From contig NZ_CP036278.1 of the NCBI RefSeq assembly GCF_007748035.1, positions 3,844,001 through 3,908,000 on the forward strand: a DNA stretch of 64,000 nucleotides. The letters are read 5' to 3'. The translations under genes and the position numbers were made by a program. Below are positions 55,809 to 64,000 of the stretch, in pieces (position 1 is the stretch's first letter; every line of letters starts with the position of its first letter). The DNA is from Aeoliella mucimassa (GTDB lineage Bacteria; Planctomycetota; Planctomycetia; Pirellulales; Lacipirellulaceae). Below the pieces are notes generated by a model. The model searched no databases and was not told the origin of the DNA. It worked only from the letters and a program-made list of their open reading frames with translations.

Positions 55809-55820
55809 GCCGAGCAAACC

Positions 55821-56399
55821 GCCCAGCGGGCAATAGATTCCCAATTTTCCCACCGATGGGAAAATTGAATCTGCACGCACTCTACAAAACCAGTGGTTTT
55901 CGCTCTCGAATAGATTCCCATTACCCAAAACGCATCGAGTGGGAATCTATTTTCGCAGTGGGAATCAATCGTAAGTCGTGTGCCTGTATGTATTTACATC
56001 AACACCTCGGCGATAGTTGCCCAAAATAGATTCCCACCCATGGGAAACTATTCTTGGGAGGAGTCAGGAAACAGGATTCGGGGGGCAGGGAAGTTTTGGG
56101 GATACAGGTAAACGGATGTCATGCTGACGGGAGCTTCCAGCGACCCGAAGCATCTAGCCAACCGCTTACTGCCTGAAGCCTGCAGCTTTCACAAACGCGC
56201 AGCAGCGAACGCCCACGCAAGCAACCATTCGCCTGCGCGTTGCTAAACGTTCGACTTCACAGAAAGCATTACATCACACTCACCTCCCATCACTAACAAG
56301 GCCAACAGCCGATAGCTGAAAGCCGCGAGCCTCACTCGCCTGTTCATTAGAACACCGCAGGTGGCCATTTCCCAGCGAAAAGTGGCAAAGAATGCCAAG
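55821..56399 (-). repeat. Intergenic repeat family, copy C (579 bp, inverted)
   Basis: The reverse complement matches copies A and B over the full length, ending at the TGGCA-type stem near 56383-56397. It is the intact version of copy B: it keeps ATGTAAATACATACAGGCACACGACTT followed directly by GATTCCCACTGCGAAAATAGATTCCC, without the IS200 remnant. It holds GGGAATCTATT four times in both orientations and the perfect stem CAATTTTCCCA-CCGA-TGGGAAAATTG at 55842-55867. It lies between the convergent CotH and SDR genes. Confidence 0.88.
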
Positions 56400-56445
56400 T
56401 AGCAAAGCTAGCTTCGGCGAGTGGTTTTCGTCGTAAGTCGGTACG

Positions 56446-57189
56446 TTAGATGCACCAACCGCCGTCGATCACGTGGATTGCTCCGGTGGTGTAGCCCGAC
56501 TCGTCGGCGGCCAGGTAAACCGCCAGAGCGGCGATTTCCTCCGGCGTTCCGATCCGGCCCATCGGCTGGCGGGCGACGAAGGCCTTGCGGATCTCTTCGT
56601 AGTCGCCTTGGGCGCGAATGCGGTCTTCGAGCGAGGGCGACTCGACCGTACCGGGGCAGATGGCGTTCACCCGGATGCCCTGGCCCACGAAGTCGGCCGC
56701 GACCGCTTTGGTAAGCCCAATCACCGCGGCCTTGGTGGTTCCGTAGGCAAAGCGATTCGGCACGCCGGTCACGCTCGAGGCTACCGAGGCGACATTCACG
56801 ATCGATCCCCCGCCATGGGCGACCATGCCAGGGAGGAACGCGCGAGTCATGCGGTACATCGAAGTCACGTTGAGATCGATCGAGCGTTGCCAGTCGGCTT
56901 CTTCGCAGTCGAGAATCGTGCCATGGTGCACGTAGCCGACGCAGTTGAACAGCACATCGATATCGGTATGGCTGGCCGCCATGCTGGCGATCGCTTCGGC
57001 GTCGCACACGTTGAGCGGGGCGATTTCGATCGAAGGGGCTTCGGACTTGAGTGCTGCGAGTGCTTCTTCGTTAATATCGGTCGCAAGCACCTGAGCCCCT
57101 TCGCGGCTGAATGCCAGCGCGGCGGCTTTGCCGATGCCCTGCCCCGATGCGGTCGCCAGGATCTTTTTGCCTTCTAGACGTTGCCCCAT
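56446..57189 (-). CDS. SDR oxidoreductase, probable 2-keto-3-deoxy-L-fuconate dehydrogenase
   Basis: 247 residues from ATG 57189 (GAGGA upstream). Rossmann motif ATASGQGIGKAAALAF (the TAxGQGIG form of the DHRS6/BDH2-like branch), NCVGYVHHG, catalytic Ser in VNVASVASS and YGTTK as the YxxxK pair, and C-terminal VIDGGWCI. That branch contains 2-keto-3-deoxy-L-fuconate dehydrogenases and hydroxybutyrate dehydrogenases. The L-fuconate dehydratase gene directly upstream (44 bp) makes the fuconate role the better reading. Cytoplasmic and NAD(P)-dependent. Confidence 0.88.
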   Translation of the reverse strand: MGQRLEGKKILATASGQGIGKAAALAFSREGAQVLATDINEEALAALKSEAPSIEIAPLNVCDAEAIASMAASHTDIDVLFNCVGYVHHGTILDCEEADWQRSIDLNVTSMYRMTRAFLPGMVAHGGGSIVNVASVASSVTGVPNRFAYGTTKAAVIGLTKAVAADFVGQGIRVNAICPGTVESPSLEDRIRAQGDYEEIRKAFVARQPMGRIGTPEEIAALAVYLAADESGYTTGAIHVIDGGWCI

Positions 57190-57233
57190 TGCTTTCCTCA
57201 AGTTAGTGAACGCTTCAATGACGGAATTTTGGA

Positions 57234-58550
57234 TTACTTGCTGAGCCGCTTCTGCCATTCGACTCCATCTGGGTAGCGATAGTCATCGAGACTCGCGGTG
57301 TGAATCTCGGCACTATACCCGGGAGCCTGTGGCGGCATGTAATGCCCTCGCTTCACCTCCACGGGATAAACAAAGTGCTCATGCAAGTGGTCGACGAACT
57401 CGGCGACGCGATTCTCTAAGCTTGCTCCCACCGCGATGTAGTCGATCATCACCAAATGGTTCACATACTCGCACAGCCCCACACCACCCGCGTGCGGGCA
57501 GACCGGCACACCGAACCTCTTGGCCATCAGCAGCACGCCAAGTATCTCGTTCACGCTGCCGATTCGGCAACTATCAATCTGACAGAACGAAATCGCATTG
57601 AGCTGAAGCAACTGCTTGAACATCACCCGATTCTGGCATTGCTCGCCGGTGGCGACGCCAATCGGCGCGATCGCCCGCGCAATCTCAGCATGGCCGACCG
57701 CATCGTCGGGCGATGTCGGTTCTTCGACCCACCACAGGTTGAACTCGGCCAGCGACTTGACCCATTCAATCGCTTCGGCGACTTCCCATCGCTGGTTCGC
57801 GTCGACCATCAACTTGCGATCGGGGCCAATCACTTCACGAATGATCGCCGCGCGACGACGATCATCCTCCAGGTTGGCTCCCACTTTCAGCTTGAAGTGC
57901 TCCCATCCGTCGGCCAACGCTTCGCGACACAACCGGCGGATCAGGTCGTCGGAGTAGCCGAGCCAACCGGCCGAGGTCGTGTAAGCCGGGAAGCCCGTCT
58001 CTAACAGCTCCGCTTCGCGAACTGCTTTTGTCGCTTCGTTGGCTTGCAGGATCTCGAGCGCCTGCTCTTTGGTGAGGGCGTTGGAGAGATAGCTGAAGTT
58101 AATGCACCGCAGTAACTCCTCGGGAGTGAGATCGCATACCAATTTCCATAGCGGCTTTCCTTCGGCCCGCGCCCAGAGGTCCCACACGGCATTCAGCAGC
58201 GCCGCGGTGGCCAGATGCACCACCCCTTTCTCAGGCCCGAGCCATCGCAGTTGCGAGTCGTTCGCCAGCTGGTGAACCGTCTCGCTAAACGACTCCACCA
58301 GCGTCGAAAGCTGCTTGCCGACGATCTTCTCGGCGAGTTGCTCAATGGCTCCCACACACAAATCGGTGCCCCGGCCAAGGGTAAAAGTAAGCCCAAAGCC
58401 AGTGAGGTCGGATTGGTTGGTCGTAAGCACGACGTACGCGGCCGAATAGTCCGGGTCGCTATGCATGGCATCCGAGCCATGCGCTTCCTCCGAAGTAGGA
58501 AAACGAAGGTCGACGACTTTGCAATCGGTGATCGTAAGTGTTGGGTCCAT
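57234..58550 (-). CDS. L-fuconate dehydratase (enolase superfamily)
   Basis: 438 residues, normal for the family. It dehydrates L-fuconate to 2-keto-3-deoxy-L-fuconate. Family landmarks: DLRFPTSEEAHGSDAMHSDPDYSAAYV, GFGLTFTLGRGTD, catalytic lysines in HFKLKVGANLEDD, metal ligands in VDANQRWE, WWVEEPTSPDD and VATGEQCQNR, and CPHAGGVGLCEYVNHLVM. These match the L-fuconate dehydratase/ENOSF1 group closely. There is no strong ribosome binding site before ATG 58550. It lies between the permease (40 bp upstream) and the SDR, in one minus-strand operon. Confidence 0.92.
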   Translation of the reverse strand: MDPTLTITDCKVVDLRFPTSEEAHGSDAMHSDPDYSAAYVVLTTNQSDLTGFGLTFTLGRGTDLCVGAIEQLAEKIVGKQLSTLVESFSETVHQLANDSQLRWLGPEKGVVHLATAALLNAVWDLWARAEGKPLWKLVCDLTPEELLRCINFSYLSNALTKEQALEILQANEATKAVREAELLETGFPAYTTSAGWLGYSDDLIRRLCREALADGWEHFKLKVGANLEDDRRRAAIIREVIGPDRKLMVDANQRWEVAEAIEWVKSLAEFNLWWVEEPTSPDDAVGHAEIARAIAPIGVATGEQCQNRVMFKQLLQLNAISFCQIDSCRIGSVNEILGVLLMAKRFGVPVCPHAGGVGLCEYVNHLVMIDYIAVGASLENRVAEFVDHLHEHFVYPVEVKRGHYMPPQAPGYSAEIHTASLDDYRYPDGVEWQKRLSK

Positions 58551-58590
58551 AATCAGCTAACAAGAGAATCGCGACAGTTCACAAAAACGA

Positions 58591-60117
58591 CTACACGGCC
58601 ACCGGTTCTTTGGATTGATTTACCAGGAATCCATAGATGGCAACAAATACAAAACAAGCGGCTGGCAACAGGAACGATGCCCGCACCGCCAGGGTTGGGT
58701 CGCCCCACTCCTTGCTCGCCCAGTCGATCACCAATCCCTGCAACGGAGGCATGAGAGCCCCACCGACAATGGCGAAAATAAGCCCAGCCGACCCCAACTT
58801 GGCGTCATCGACCGTCAAACCATCGAGGGCGATCCCATAAATCGTGGGAAACATCGCGGCCATGCACGACGAAATGCAGACCAGGCTGATGATTCCAACA
58901 TGCGCGGGAAGCAATACGGTTCCCAAGCTGAATACGATGCCCCCCATGGCAAGCACCGCTAACAAGAGCCCCGGACGGACAAACCCTAATACATAGGTCC
59001 ATACAAAACGACTCGCCAGGAACAGCACCATGCCGCCAATGTTGTACCACTGGGCACTGGCCGCGTCGATACCGACGACACTCATGCCATATTCGATGAT
59101 GTTGGTCCAGCACATGATCTGAGCACCGACGTATACGCCTTGGGCAATGACCCCGCCGATGTATTTGAACGTTGCCAGATTGGCGAGCGTGTGCGATAGT
59201 TCGATCGGCTCCTCGGTATGTCCGGTGTGGGGCATTTTCGACACGAGAAAAGTCGCCAGAACGGCTAGCACGACGATGGCAATCGCCACATACGGTACGC
59301 GGATTACACCGAGATCATGCGATCTGAGTTCGGCGTAGGCCTCCGGTTGATTCGTGGCCATCGACTTCATGGCTAATGAGACGTTTTCACCAATCTCCCC
59401 GGCCGACAATCCCTGCTCTTTGTACTCCGGATGGGCGTCGATATGCTCCTTACGAAATTCGTTGACTTCCAAGTTGGGCAATACCAAGACTGCAGCAACG
59501 AACATCCCCGCGAGCGACCCCATCGGATTGAACGCCTGGGCGAGGTTGAGTCGACGCGTGGCGGTACGTATATCGCCCATCGAAAGAATATAGGGATTGG
59601 CCGACGTTTCCAGAAACGCCAAACCAAACGTGATAATGTAGAAGCAACCGAGAAACAGCCAATACATCTGGCTGATACTGGCGGGAATAAACAAAAGTGC
59701 GCCGATGGCATAGAGCGTAAGCCCAATAATGATGCCTGCTTTGAACGAAATCTTGCGGATCACCAGCGCCGCGGGAATCGCCATGGTTGCATACCCACCG
59801 TAAAAGGCGAACTGCACCAGATTGCCTTGCCAGGCTTTCAATTGAAAGATCTGCTGGAACGATTTGACCATCGGATTAGTAACATCGTTCGCGAACCCCC
59901 ACAACGCAAAGAGCGTGGTCACCAAGATGAAGGGGTAGACCATTTCGGCAGTGACAATCGCTGGCGGACCATCGTTCAATTTAGGCGCAGCATGGCCGTC
60001 GGCATTCTCCCCAGTACCACCTGTTGGAGAAACAGAATCTGCAGTCGCTGAATAACTTTCCAAAGCTGGTCCCCACGTGAAAAGAGAGAAGAGGAGGAGG
60101 CGAGTGTCGGAAATCAT
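58591..60117 (-). CDS. fucP: FucP-like sugar:H+ symporter (MFS)
   Basis: 508 residues from ATG 60117; TTG 60063 is an alternative start. Twelve-helix MFS of the L-fucose permease group: YPFILVTTLFALWGFANDVTNPMVKSFQQ, LVQFAFYGGYATMAIPAALVIRKISFKAGI, LAFLETSANPYILSMG, RLNLAQAFNPMGSLAGMF, and SSCMAAMFPTIYGIAL. A loop of about 80 residues between the halves is longer than in E. coli FucP (438 residues). The neighbouring dehydratase and SDR make L-fucose the likely substrate; L-galactose or D-arabinose are possible. It is divergent from the lactonase/dehydrogenase pair across 233 bp. Confidence 0.88.
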   Translation of the reverse strand: MISDTRLLLFSLFTWGPALESYSATADSVSPTGGTGENADGHAAPKLNDGPPAIVTAEMVYPFILVTTLFALWGFANDVTNPMVKSFQQIFQLKAWQGNLVQFAFYGGYATMAIPAALVIRKISFKAGIIIGLTLYAIGALLFIPASISQMYWLFLGCFYIITFGLAFLETSANPYILSMGDIRTATRRLNLAQAFNPMGSLAGMFVAAVLVLPNLEVNEFRKEHIDAHPEYKEQGLSAGEIGENVSLAMKSMATNQPEAYAELRSHDLGVIRVPYVAIAIVVLAVLATFLVSKMPHTGHTEEPIELSHTLANLATFKYIGGVIAQGVYVGAQIMCWTNIIEYGMSVVGIDAASAQWYNIGGMVLFLASRFVWTYVLGFVRPGLLLAVLAMGGIVFSLGTVLLPAHVGIISLVCISSCMAAMFPTIYGIALDGLTVDDAKLGSAGLIFAIVGGALMPPLQGLVIDWASKEWGDPTLAVRASFLLPAACFVFVAIYGFLVNQSKEPVAV

Positions 60118-60350
60118 AACAGCCGGATCACTGGATGTCACTTTTTTTATGGCACGAAGTTTCACTACAAAAACTTTCGTTCCAAGCACTCAGCTGGCGA
60201 AGAGTTTCTGCCTATTTTTCTTGACGTCCGGTAGCTGGTTCCATTACCGTCTTGTCTGAACTTGGTGGGGTTGTGGGATCGGCATTGCCCCCCCCCTCGC
60301 TCGCTAGACTTCCCCTCTACTTCCCAGCTTATCTCCTGCCGGCGGAACCT

Positions 60351-61199
60351 ATGGCGATGATCATCGACGCTCACCATCATTTCTGGAACTACACCGCTTT
60401 GGAATTCGGGTGGATCAGCGACTCGATGAGCGTTCTGGCCAACGACTACCTACCACCCGATCTGTCGAATGCGATTAGCACCACTGACGTCGACCGGGTG
60501 CTCTCGGTGCAAGCTCGGCAGTCGACGGAAGAGACCACCTGGCTGCTCGACTTGGCTGCCGAACACGAGTTTGTATGCGGCGTGGTCGGTTGGCTGCCGC
60601 TGGTCGATGGGGAAGTTGCAGCGTTGCTCGAGCGGTTCTCGCAAAACCCCTGGCTACGTGGCATCCGTCATATCGTGCATGACGAACCCGACGACGACTT
60701 CATTCTGAACTCCGACTTTAATCGCGGGGTCTCGCTGCTTGCTGGTTTCGATCTAACGTACGACATCTTGATTTTCGAGCGACATTTACCGCTGACCATT
60801 CAGTTTGTCGATGATCACTCCGACCTGCGACTGGTGCTCGATCACATCGCTAAGCCGCGCATCGCCGACGGAGCACTAGAGCCGTGGCGGACGCAGATCG
60901 TCGAACTGGCTCGCCGGCCGAACGTCTACTGCAAGGTCTCTGGCATGGTGACCGAGGCCGATTGCGCGACGTGGTCCGCCGATGCATTGCGGCCCTACTT
61001 CGACGTAGTGCTCGAGGCGTTCGGCCCTCAGCGGCTGATGTTTGGCTCCGACTGGCCAGTCTGCCTGCTGGCGTCCGACTACGCGAAATGGTTCGAAGTC
61101 GTACGATCGTGGACCGCCGAGCTTACCCCCAGCGAACAACAACAGCTCTTCAGCGGTACCGCGATCGAAGCGTACCAACTGCAGGTACCGGTATCATGA
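60351..61199 (+). CDS. Amidohydrolase_2 family protein, probable L-fuconolactonase
   Basis: 282 residues from ATG 60351 (ATG 60357 also possible). Metal-binding start MIIDAHHHFWNY, then LLDLAAEHEFVCGVVGWLPL, RGIRHIVHDEPDD, LVLDHIAKPRI, YCKVSGMVTEAD and FGSDWPVC, all typical of the COG3618 lactonase branch. These enzymes open sugar lactones such as L-fuconolactone or L-rhamnonolactone. It supplies the step before the dehydratase encoded next door. Its stop overlaps the start of the Zn-dehydrogenase as ATGA, so the pair is coupled. The frame extends to 60252 but without conserved residues. Confidence 0.88.
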   Translation: MAMIIDAHHHFWNYTALEFGWISDSMSVLANDYLPPDLSNAISTTDVDRVLSVQARQSTEETTWLLDLAAEHEFVCGVVGWLPLVDGEVAALLERFSQNPWLRGIRHIVHDEPDDDFILNSDFNRGVSLLAGFDLTYDILIFERHLPLTIQFVDDHSDLRLVLDHIAKPRIADGALEPWRTQIVELARRPNVYCKVSGMVTEADCATWSADALRPYFDVVLEAFGPQRLMFGSDWPVCLLASDYAKWFEVVRSWTAELTPSEQQQLFSGTAIEAYQLQVPVS

Positions 61200-62215
61200 G
61201 AGCTTTGCAAATCACTGCGCCCGGCGAGTGCCGTCTTGTTGAACTTGAGGTGCCTTCGATCCACGAAGACCAAGTGCTGCTCCGTGTCGCAACGGTCGGC
61301 TACTGCGGCAGCGATCTCAATACCTTCCGTGGCCTGAATCCACTGGTGTCGTACCCACGTGTGCCGGGCCATGAACTCTCGGGCGTAGTTGCCGAGGTAG
61401 GGGCCAGCGTCACGGAGTGGCAAATCGGTGAGCAAGCGTTGGTGTTCCCTTACACCGAATGCGGCGAGTGCGCTGCGTGCCTAGCCGACCGCCCGAATTG
61501 TTGCCAGCACAACCAAACGCTCGGGGTGCAGCGCGAGGGGGCCCTGGCCGAGTACATTGCGCTACCACCAGATAAGTTAATGCGGGCCGATGGGCTCTCG
61601 TTCGCCGAGCTTGCACTCGTCGAACCGCTGACGGTGGGATTCCACGCGGCCGCTAGGGGTAAGGTGGGTCCCGACGATCGGGTGCTGGTGTTCGGTGCGG
61701 GAGCGATTGGGCTCGGCGCGATCGCCGGCGCGTGCTTTCGCGGGGCGCGGGTGATGGCCGTGGACATCGACGACGCGAAGATCGAAATCGCCAGAGCCTG
61801 CGGTGCGTGCGAAACGGTGAACTCCAGTCGCGAGCCGCTCGACAAGCGAGTTGCCGACTGGACCAGCGGGCATGGAGCGAACGTGGTGATCGAAGCGGTC
61901 GGCGTGTCGCAGACCTTTGTTGCCGCGATCGATCTGGTCTCCTTCGCCGGACGGGTGGTGTATATCGGCTACGCGAAGTCGCCGGTTGAGTACGACACCA
62001 AGTGGTTCGTCATGAAGGAACTCGACATCCGCGGATCGCGGAACGCGTTGCCGAGCGACTTTGCCGACGTGATCGAGTTGCTGCAAAGCGGGCGGTTTCC
62101 GACCGACAGGGTGATTTCGCACCGAGGCTCGCTCGACCAAGCTCCCGGTTTGCTGCAAGCGTGGGCCGAGTCGCCGCGTGAGTTTACCAAGATTCAAATC
62201 GACCTGAACGCCTAG
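61196..62215 (+). CDS. Zinc-dependent medium-chain dehydrogenase, possible L-fucose dehydrogenase
   Basis: 339 residues. Catalytic zinc site in GYCGSDLNTF and PGHE; structural zinc cysteines in ECGECAACLADRPNCC; Rossmann motif VFGAGAIGLGAIAG; EAVGVSQTF. This is the sorbitol/threonine/galactonate dehydrogenase branch. By position, coupled to the lactonase, it could oxidise L-fucose to the lactone, or act on L-galactonate or a keto acid. Sequence does not settle which. No L-fucose mutarotase and no diketo-deoxyfuconate hydrolase are seen in the window. Confidence 0.85.
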   Translation: MRALQITAPGECRLVELEVPSIHEDQVLLRVATVGYCGSDLNTFRGLNPLVSYPRVPGHELSGVVAEVGASVTEWQIGEQALVFPYTECGECAACLADRPNCCQHNQTLGVQREGALAEYIALPPDKLMRADGLSFAELALVEPLTVGFHAAARGKVGPDDRVLVFGAGAIGLGAIAGACFRGARVMAVDIDDAKIEIARACGACETVNSSREPLDKRVADWTSGHGANVVIEAVGVSQTFVAAIDLVSFAGRVVYIGYAKSPVEYDTKWFVMKELDIRGSRNALPSDFADVIELLQSGRFPTDRVISHRGSLDQAPGLLQAWAESPREFTKIQIDLNA

Positions 62216-62242
62216 TTTGGTGTTTGAAAGGGCCGACGCTCG

Positions 62243-64000
62243 CTACTTGGGATTCGGCGGGCGATACCCCTTGGGCAGCGGGACCGGCGCGCCCGACTCG
62301 GGAATCTCCCCCTCACGCCCCAGCGCCCAGTAGATCGCGTTCACCAGCAATCGGCGCGAGGGCTCGTCGAGAAAATCACGCGGATGCCCCAGCGACGTGT
62401 AAAACACTCGCTGCGTTTGGCCCGTGGCAGTCTGGAGTTCGCGAGTCCACGCCAGCGGTTGCTCCTCGCCGAACTTCGACGCCACCTCTCCAGGCTCTTT
62501 AAGCGCGATGCCAGTGAGCAACGGGTGACAATCCGCGGGAAGCGGGTGCGTGGGGGGATCGGTCACGTACAACCACGACGCTAAGGGAAACTCCGGTTTC
62601 ATGCCGCGGAGGATGGGGGAGTTCATCGCCGACGCATCGACCTTGGCCATGGAACTAGTCCCATGCCCGTAGTGCGAGATCCAGCGTTGGCCGAGTACCT
62701 CGTCGCCAAAACCATTATCGAGATGTTGGTGAGGGCCCGACTCGTACAAGAACGCGTGGCTCGAGGTCCGCAGCCCAATCACCGGTCGGCCCGACGCGAC
62801 GTAATCCTCGATCTCCTTCACCTGGGCGTCGGGCAAGGCACGGAACCTCATAAAGAACACAGCCAGATCGGCCTCGCGGAGCGCGCGAAGTCCGGGGATC
62901 GAATGGGCGTGGCGATCGCGGTTGCCCTGCTCGTCAACTGAGTACAACACTTTGACTTCGAACCCTGGCAGTTGCTCCAGGATCGAACCAATCATCGGCA
63001 TCGACAGTTCCGATCCGTACTCGTTGTCGCCGGTCACAATGACCACTCGGCTCGGCTTAGGCGTTTTGTCTTGCGGGATACGCCGAACCGTGTACCATGC
63101 CTCGGACGACCAGAGCTTTTCGCCTTGCTCATTGATGGGATCCGCGGTGAGATGCACCACGCGATTTGCTTTTACCCCATCCATCTGCAGTACAACGCTG
63201 CGACGGTCCGCCGAGGCAGTGATTTGCTTGATGGCGAGCGGTTCCAGCTCAAACTTGGGACCACCGTAGTTAGGCGTCGCCCGGTAGGTCCACTGCTCCG
63301 CCAGGTAGTTGCTGGGATCAGCTACCGCACTCTCATCGACGGGTTGCGTGAATCGCACCTCGAAACCTTCGGGTAGCGCGTGGACCGATTCGATGTCGAA
63401 TGGCATCTCGCCGTTGGGCTGCAATCGTTGTAAGCCTTGATAAGTTTTCCGCCCGTCGGGGTCGACCCAATTCCAGGTGGCTGCGTGATCGCCGCCGATG
63501 GCTCCTACGAACAGCGAACCGCCGGGGCCAAACGCCAAGCGGTTGACGCCGCCTTCCATGCCTTGCGTGAACCGAAACGCACAGCCTTGCCAGACGCCAT
63601 CGATCTGCTCGAGGCCAATGCGATTGATGCCGCCGTACTTCACGTCGCCAACGAGCATTTGCCCCGCGAAAGGCCAGCCCTCGGGAACGAGCACCGGCTC
63701 CGAGGGGCTGTTGGCGATTTCGTCTTGCGGCATCCACACGGTCGCTTCGGTTACCGCCGAGGGATTCTTGTCGCGCGTGGCGTCTGGCTGGAACGGTGAT
63801 AGCTCAGCGTGCGCACCGGTGCGATGGAAGAACCCGTAGAACGAGCCATCCTTCACCAGGTTCAACTCGTTGGCCGGCGTGTACTCGCCTTGGTTATCGG
63901 TGACGTAGATCTCGCCATTGGGGCCCCAGCCGAGCCCGTTTGGGGTGCGATGGCCGCCGGTGATGGCTTCGACGTTCTCACCGACAGGAAGCGACAGGTC
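62243..64000 (-). CDS. Beta-propeller/ThuA-like domain protein (5' end outside window)
   Basis: 586 codons are open to the window edge, including the last 45 (DLSLPVGENVEAITGGHRTPNG... EIYVTDNQGEY). The N-terminal part is a propeller of the planctomycete 'heme-binding/PQQ-like' type (VPEGWPFAGQMLVGDVKYGGINRI, GGVNRLAFGPGGSLFVGAIGG), followed by a small sandwich (EVRFTQPVDESAVADPSNY). The C-terminal ~250 residues are a ThuA/glutamine-amidotransferase-like fold (RVVIVTGDNEYGSELSMP, ADLAVFFMRFRALPDAQVKEIEDYVASGRPVIGLRTSSHAF, VFYTSLGHPRDF). ThuA proteins are linked to carbohydrate use. Convergent with the dehydrogenase gene, 27 bp apart. Location and reaction unknown. Confidence 0.82.
   Translation of the reverse strand, partial: DLSLPVGENVEAITGGHRTPNGLGWGPNGEIYVTDNQGEYTPANELNLVKDGSFYGFFHRTGAHAELSPFQPDATRDKNPSAVTEATVWMPQDEIANSPSEPVLVPEGWPFAGQMLVGDVKYGGINRIGLEQIDGVWQGCAFRFTQGMEGGVNRLAFGPGGSLFVGAIGGDHAATWNWVDPDGRKTYQGLQRLQPNGEMPFDIESVHALPEGFEVRFTQPVDESAVADPSNYLAEQWTYRATPNYGGPKFELEPLAIKQITASADRRSVVLQMDGVKANRVVHLTADPINEQGEKLWSSEAWYTVRRIPQDKTPKPSRVVIVTGDNEYGSELSMPMIGSILEQLPGFEVKVLYSVDEQGNRDRHAHSIPGLRALREADLAVFFMRFRALPDAQVKEIEDYVASGRPVIGLRTSSHAFLYESGPHQHLDNGFGDEVLGQRWISHYGHGTSSMAKVDASAMNSPILRGMKPEFPLASWLYVTDPPTHPLPADCHPLLTGIALKEPGEVASKFGEEQPLAWTRELQTATGQTQRVFYTSLGHPRDFLDEPSRRLLVNAIYWALGREGEIPESGAPVPLPKGYRPPNPK

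Overview
The window looks like chromosome of a planctomycete, most likely Pirellulales and perhaps Lacipirellulaceae; this is inferred from gene content, not from a marker gene. The signs are two DUF1559 pseudopilin-like proteins, two DUF1549/DUF1553 cytochrome plus DUF1501 pairs, an ECF sigma/FecR pair, an LEPR-XLL protein, and several secreted proteins ending in dockerin-like EF-hands and a PEP-CTERM tail. No rRNA, tRNA or CRISPR array was seen.

Layout. 1-9,032 (minus strand): ECF sigma factor and FecR anti-sigma factor, then a beta-strand-repeat PEP-CTERM protein cut by an in-frame stop codon, a DUF1559 protein, a TTR-like lipoprotein and a BNR_4 beta-propeller enzyme. 9,411-9,970: copy A of a ~570-bp intergenic repeat. 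10,207-16,171: GH97 glycosidase, a HAD phosphatase-TreZ fusion, and a frameshifted DUF2891 gene. 16,311-22,732: an RND efflux locus (TolC divergent from adaptor and pump). 22,748-33,533: a XylR/AraC regulator divergent from a second surface module. In that module an IS630-family element sits just after the signal peptide of a gene encoding three PEP-CTERM precursors fused head to tail; a sorbosone dehydrogenase-like protein, a DUF1559 protein and an EF-hand/TTR-like lipoprotein follow. 33,585-38,224: DUF1501 plus cytochrome/DUF1549/LamG/DUF1553. 38,477-41,151: GxGYxYP glycosidase-like protein and DUF2293 protein. 41,195-42,180: repeat copy B, itself interrupted by a decayed IS200/IS605 element. 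42,219-50,444: MFS exporter, second DUF1501, and a 1,710-residue cytochrome/WD40/DUF1549/DUF1553 protein. 51,129-55,808: large CotH/lamin-tail/dockerin protein. 55,821-56,399: repeat copy C, inverted. 56,446-62,215: a non-phosphorylating L-fucose-type catabolic cluster (SDR, L-fuconate dehydratase, FucP-like permease, lactonase-type amidohydrolase, Zn-dehydrogenase). 62,243-end: a beta-propeller/ThuA protein, cut by the window edge.

How it fits together. The content suggests a marine-type polysaccharide degrader with regulated surface modules (sigma/anti-sigma or XylR control of dockerin/PEP-CTERM proteins, each followed by DUF1559 and a TTR-like lipoprotein), periplasmic glycosidases, and a dedicated deoxy-sugar route. 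The most unusual items are the three-copy repeat with an iteron-like 11-mer in both orientations, the triple PEP-CTERM 'polyprotein', the HAD-TreZ fusion, and three separate gene disruptions (nonsense codon, frameshift, IS insertion), two of them in PEP-CTERM genes.
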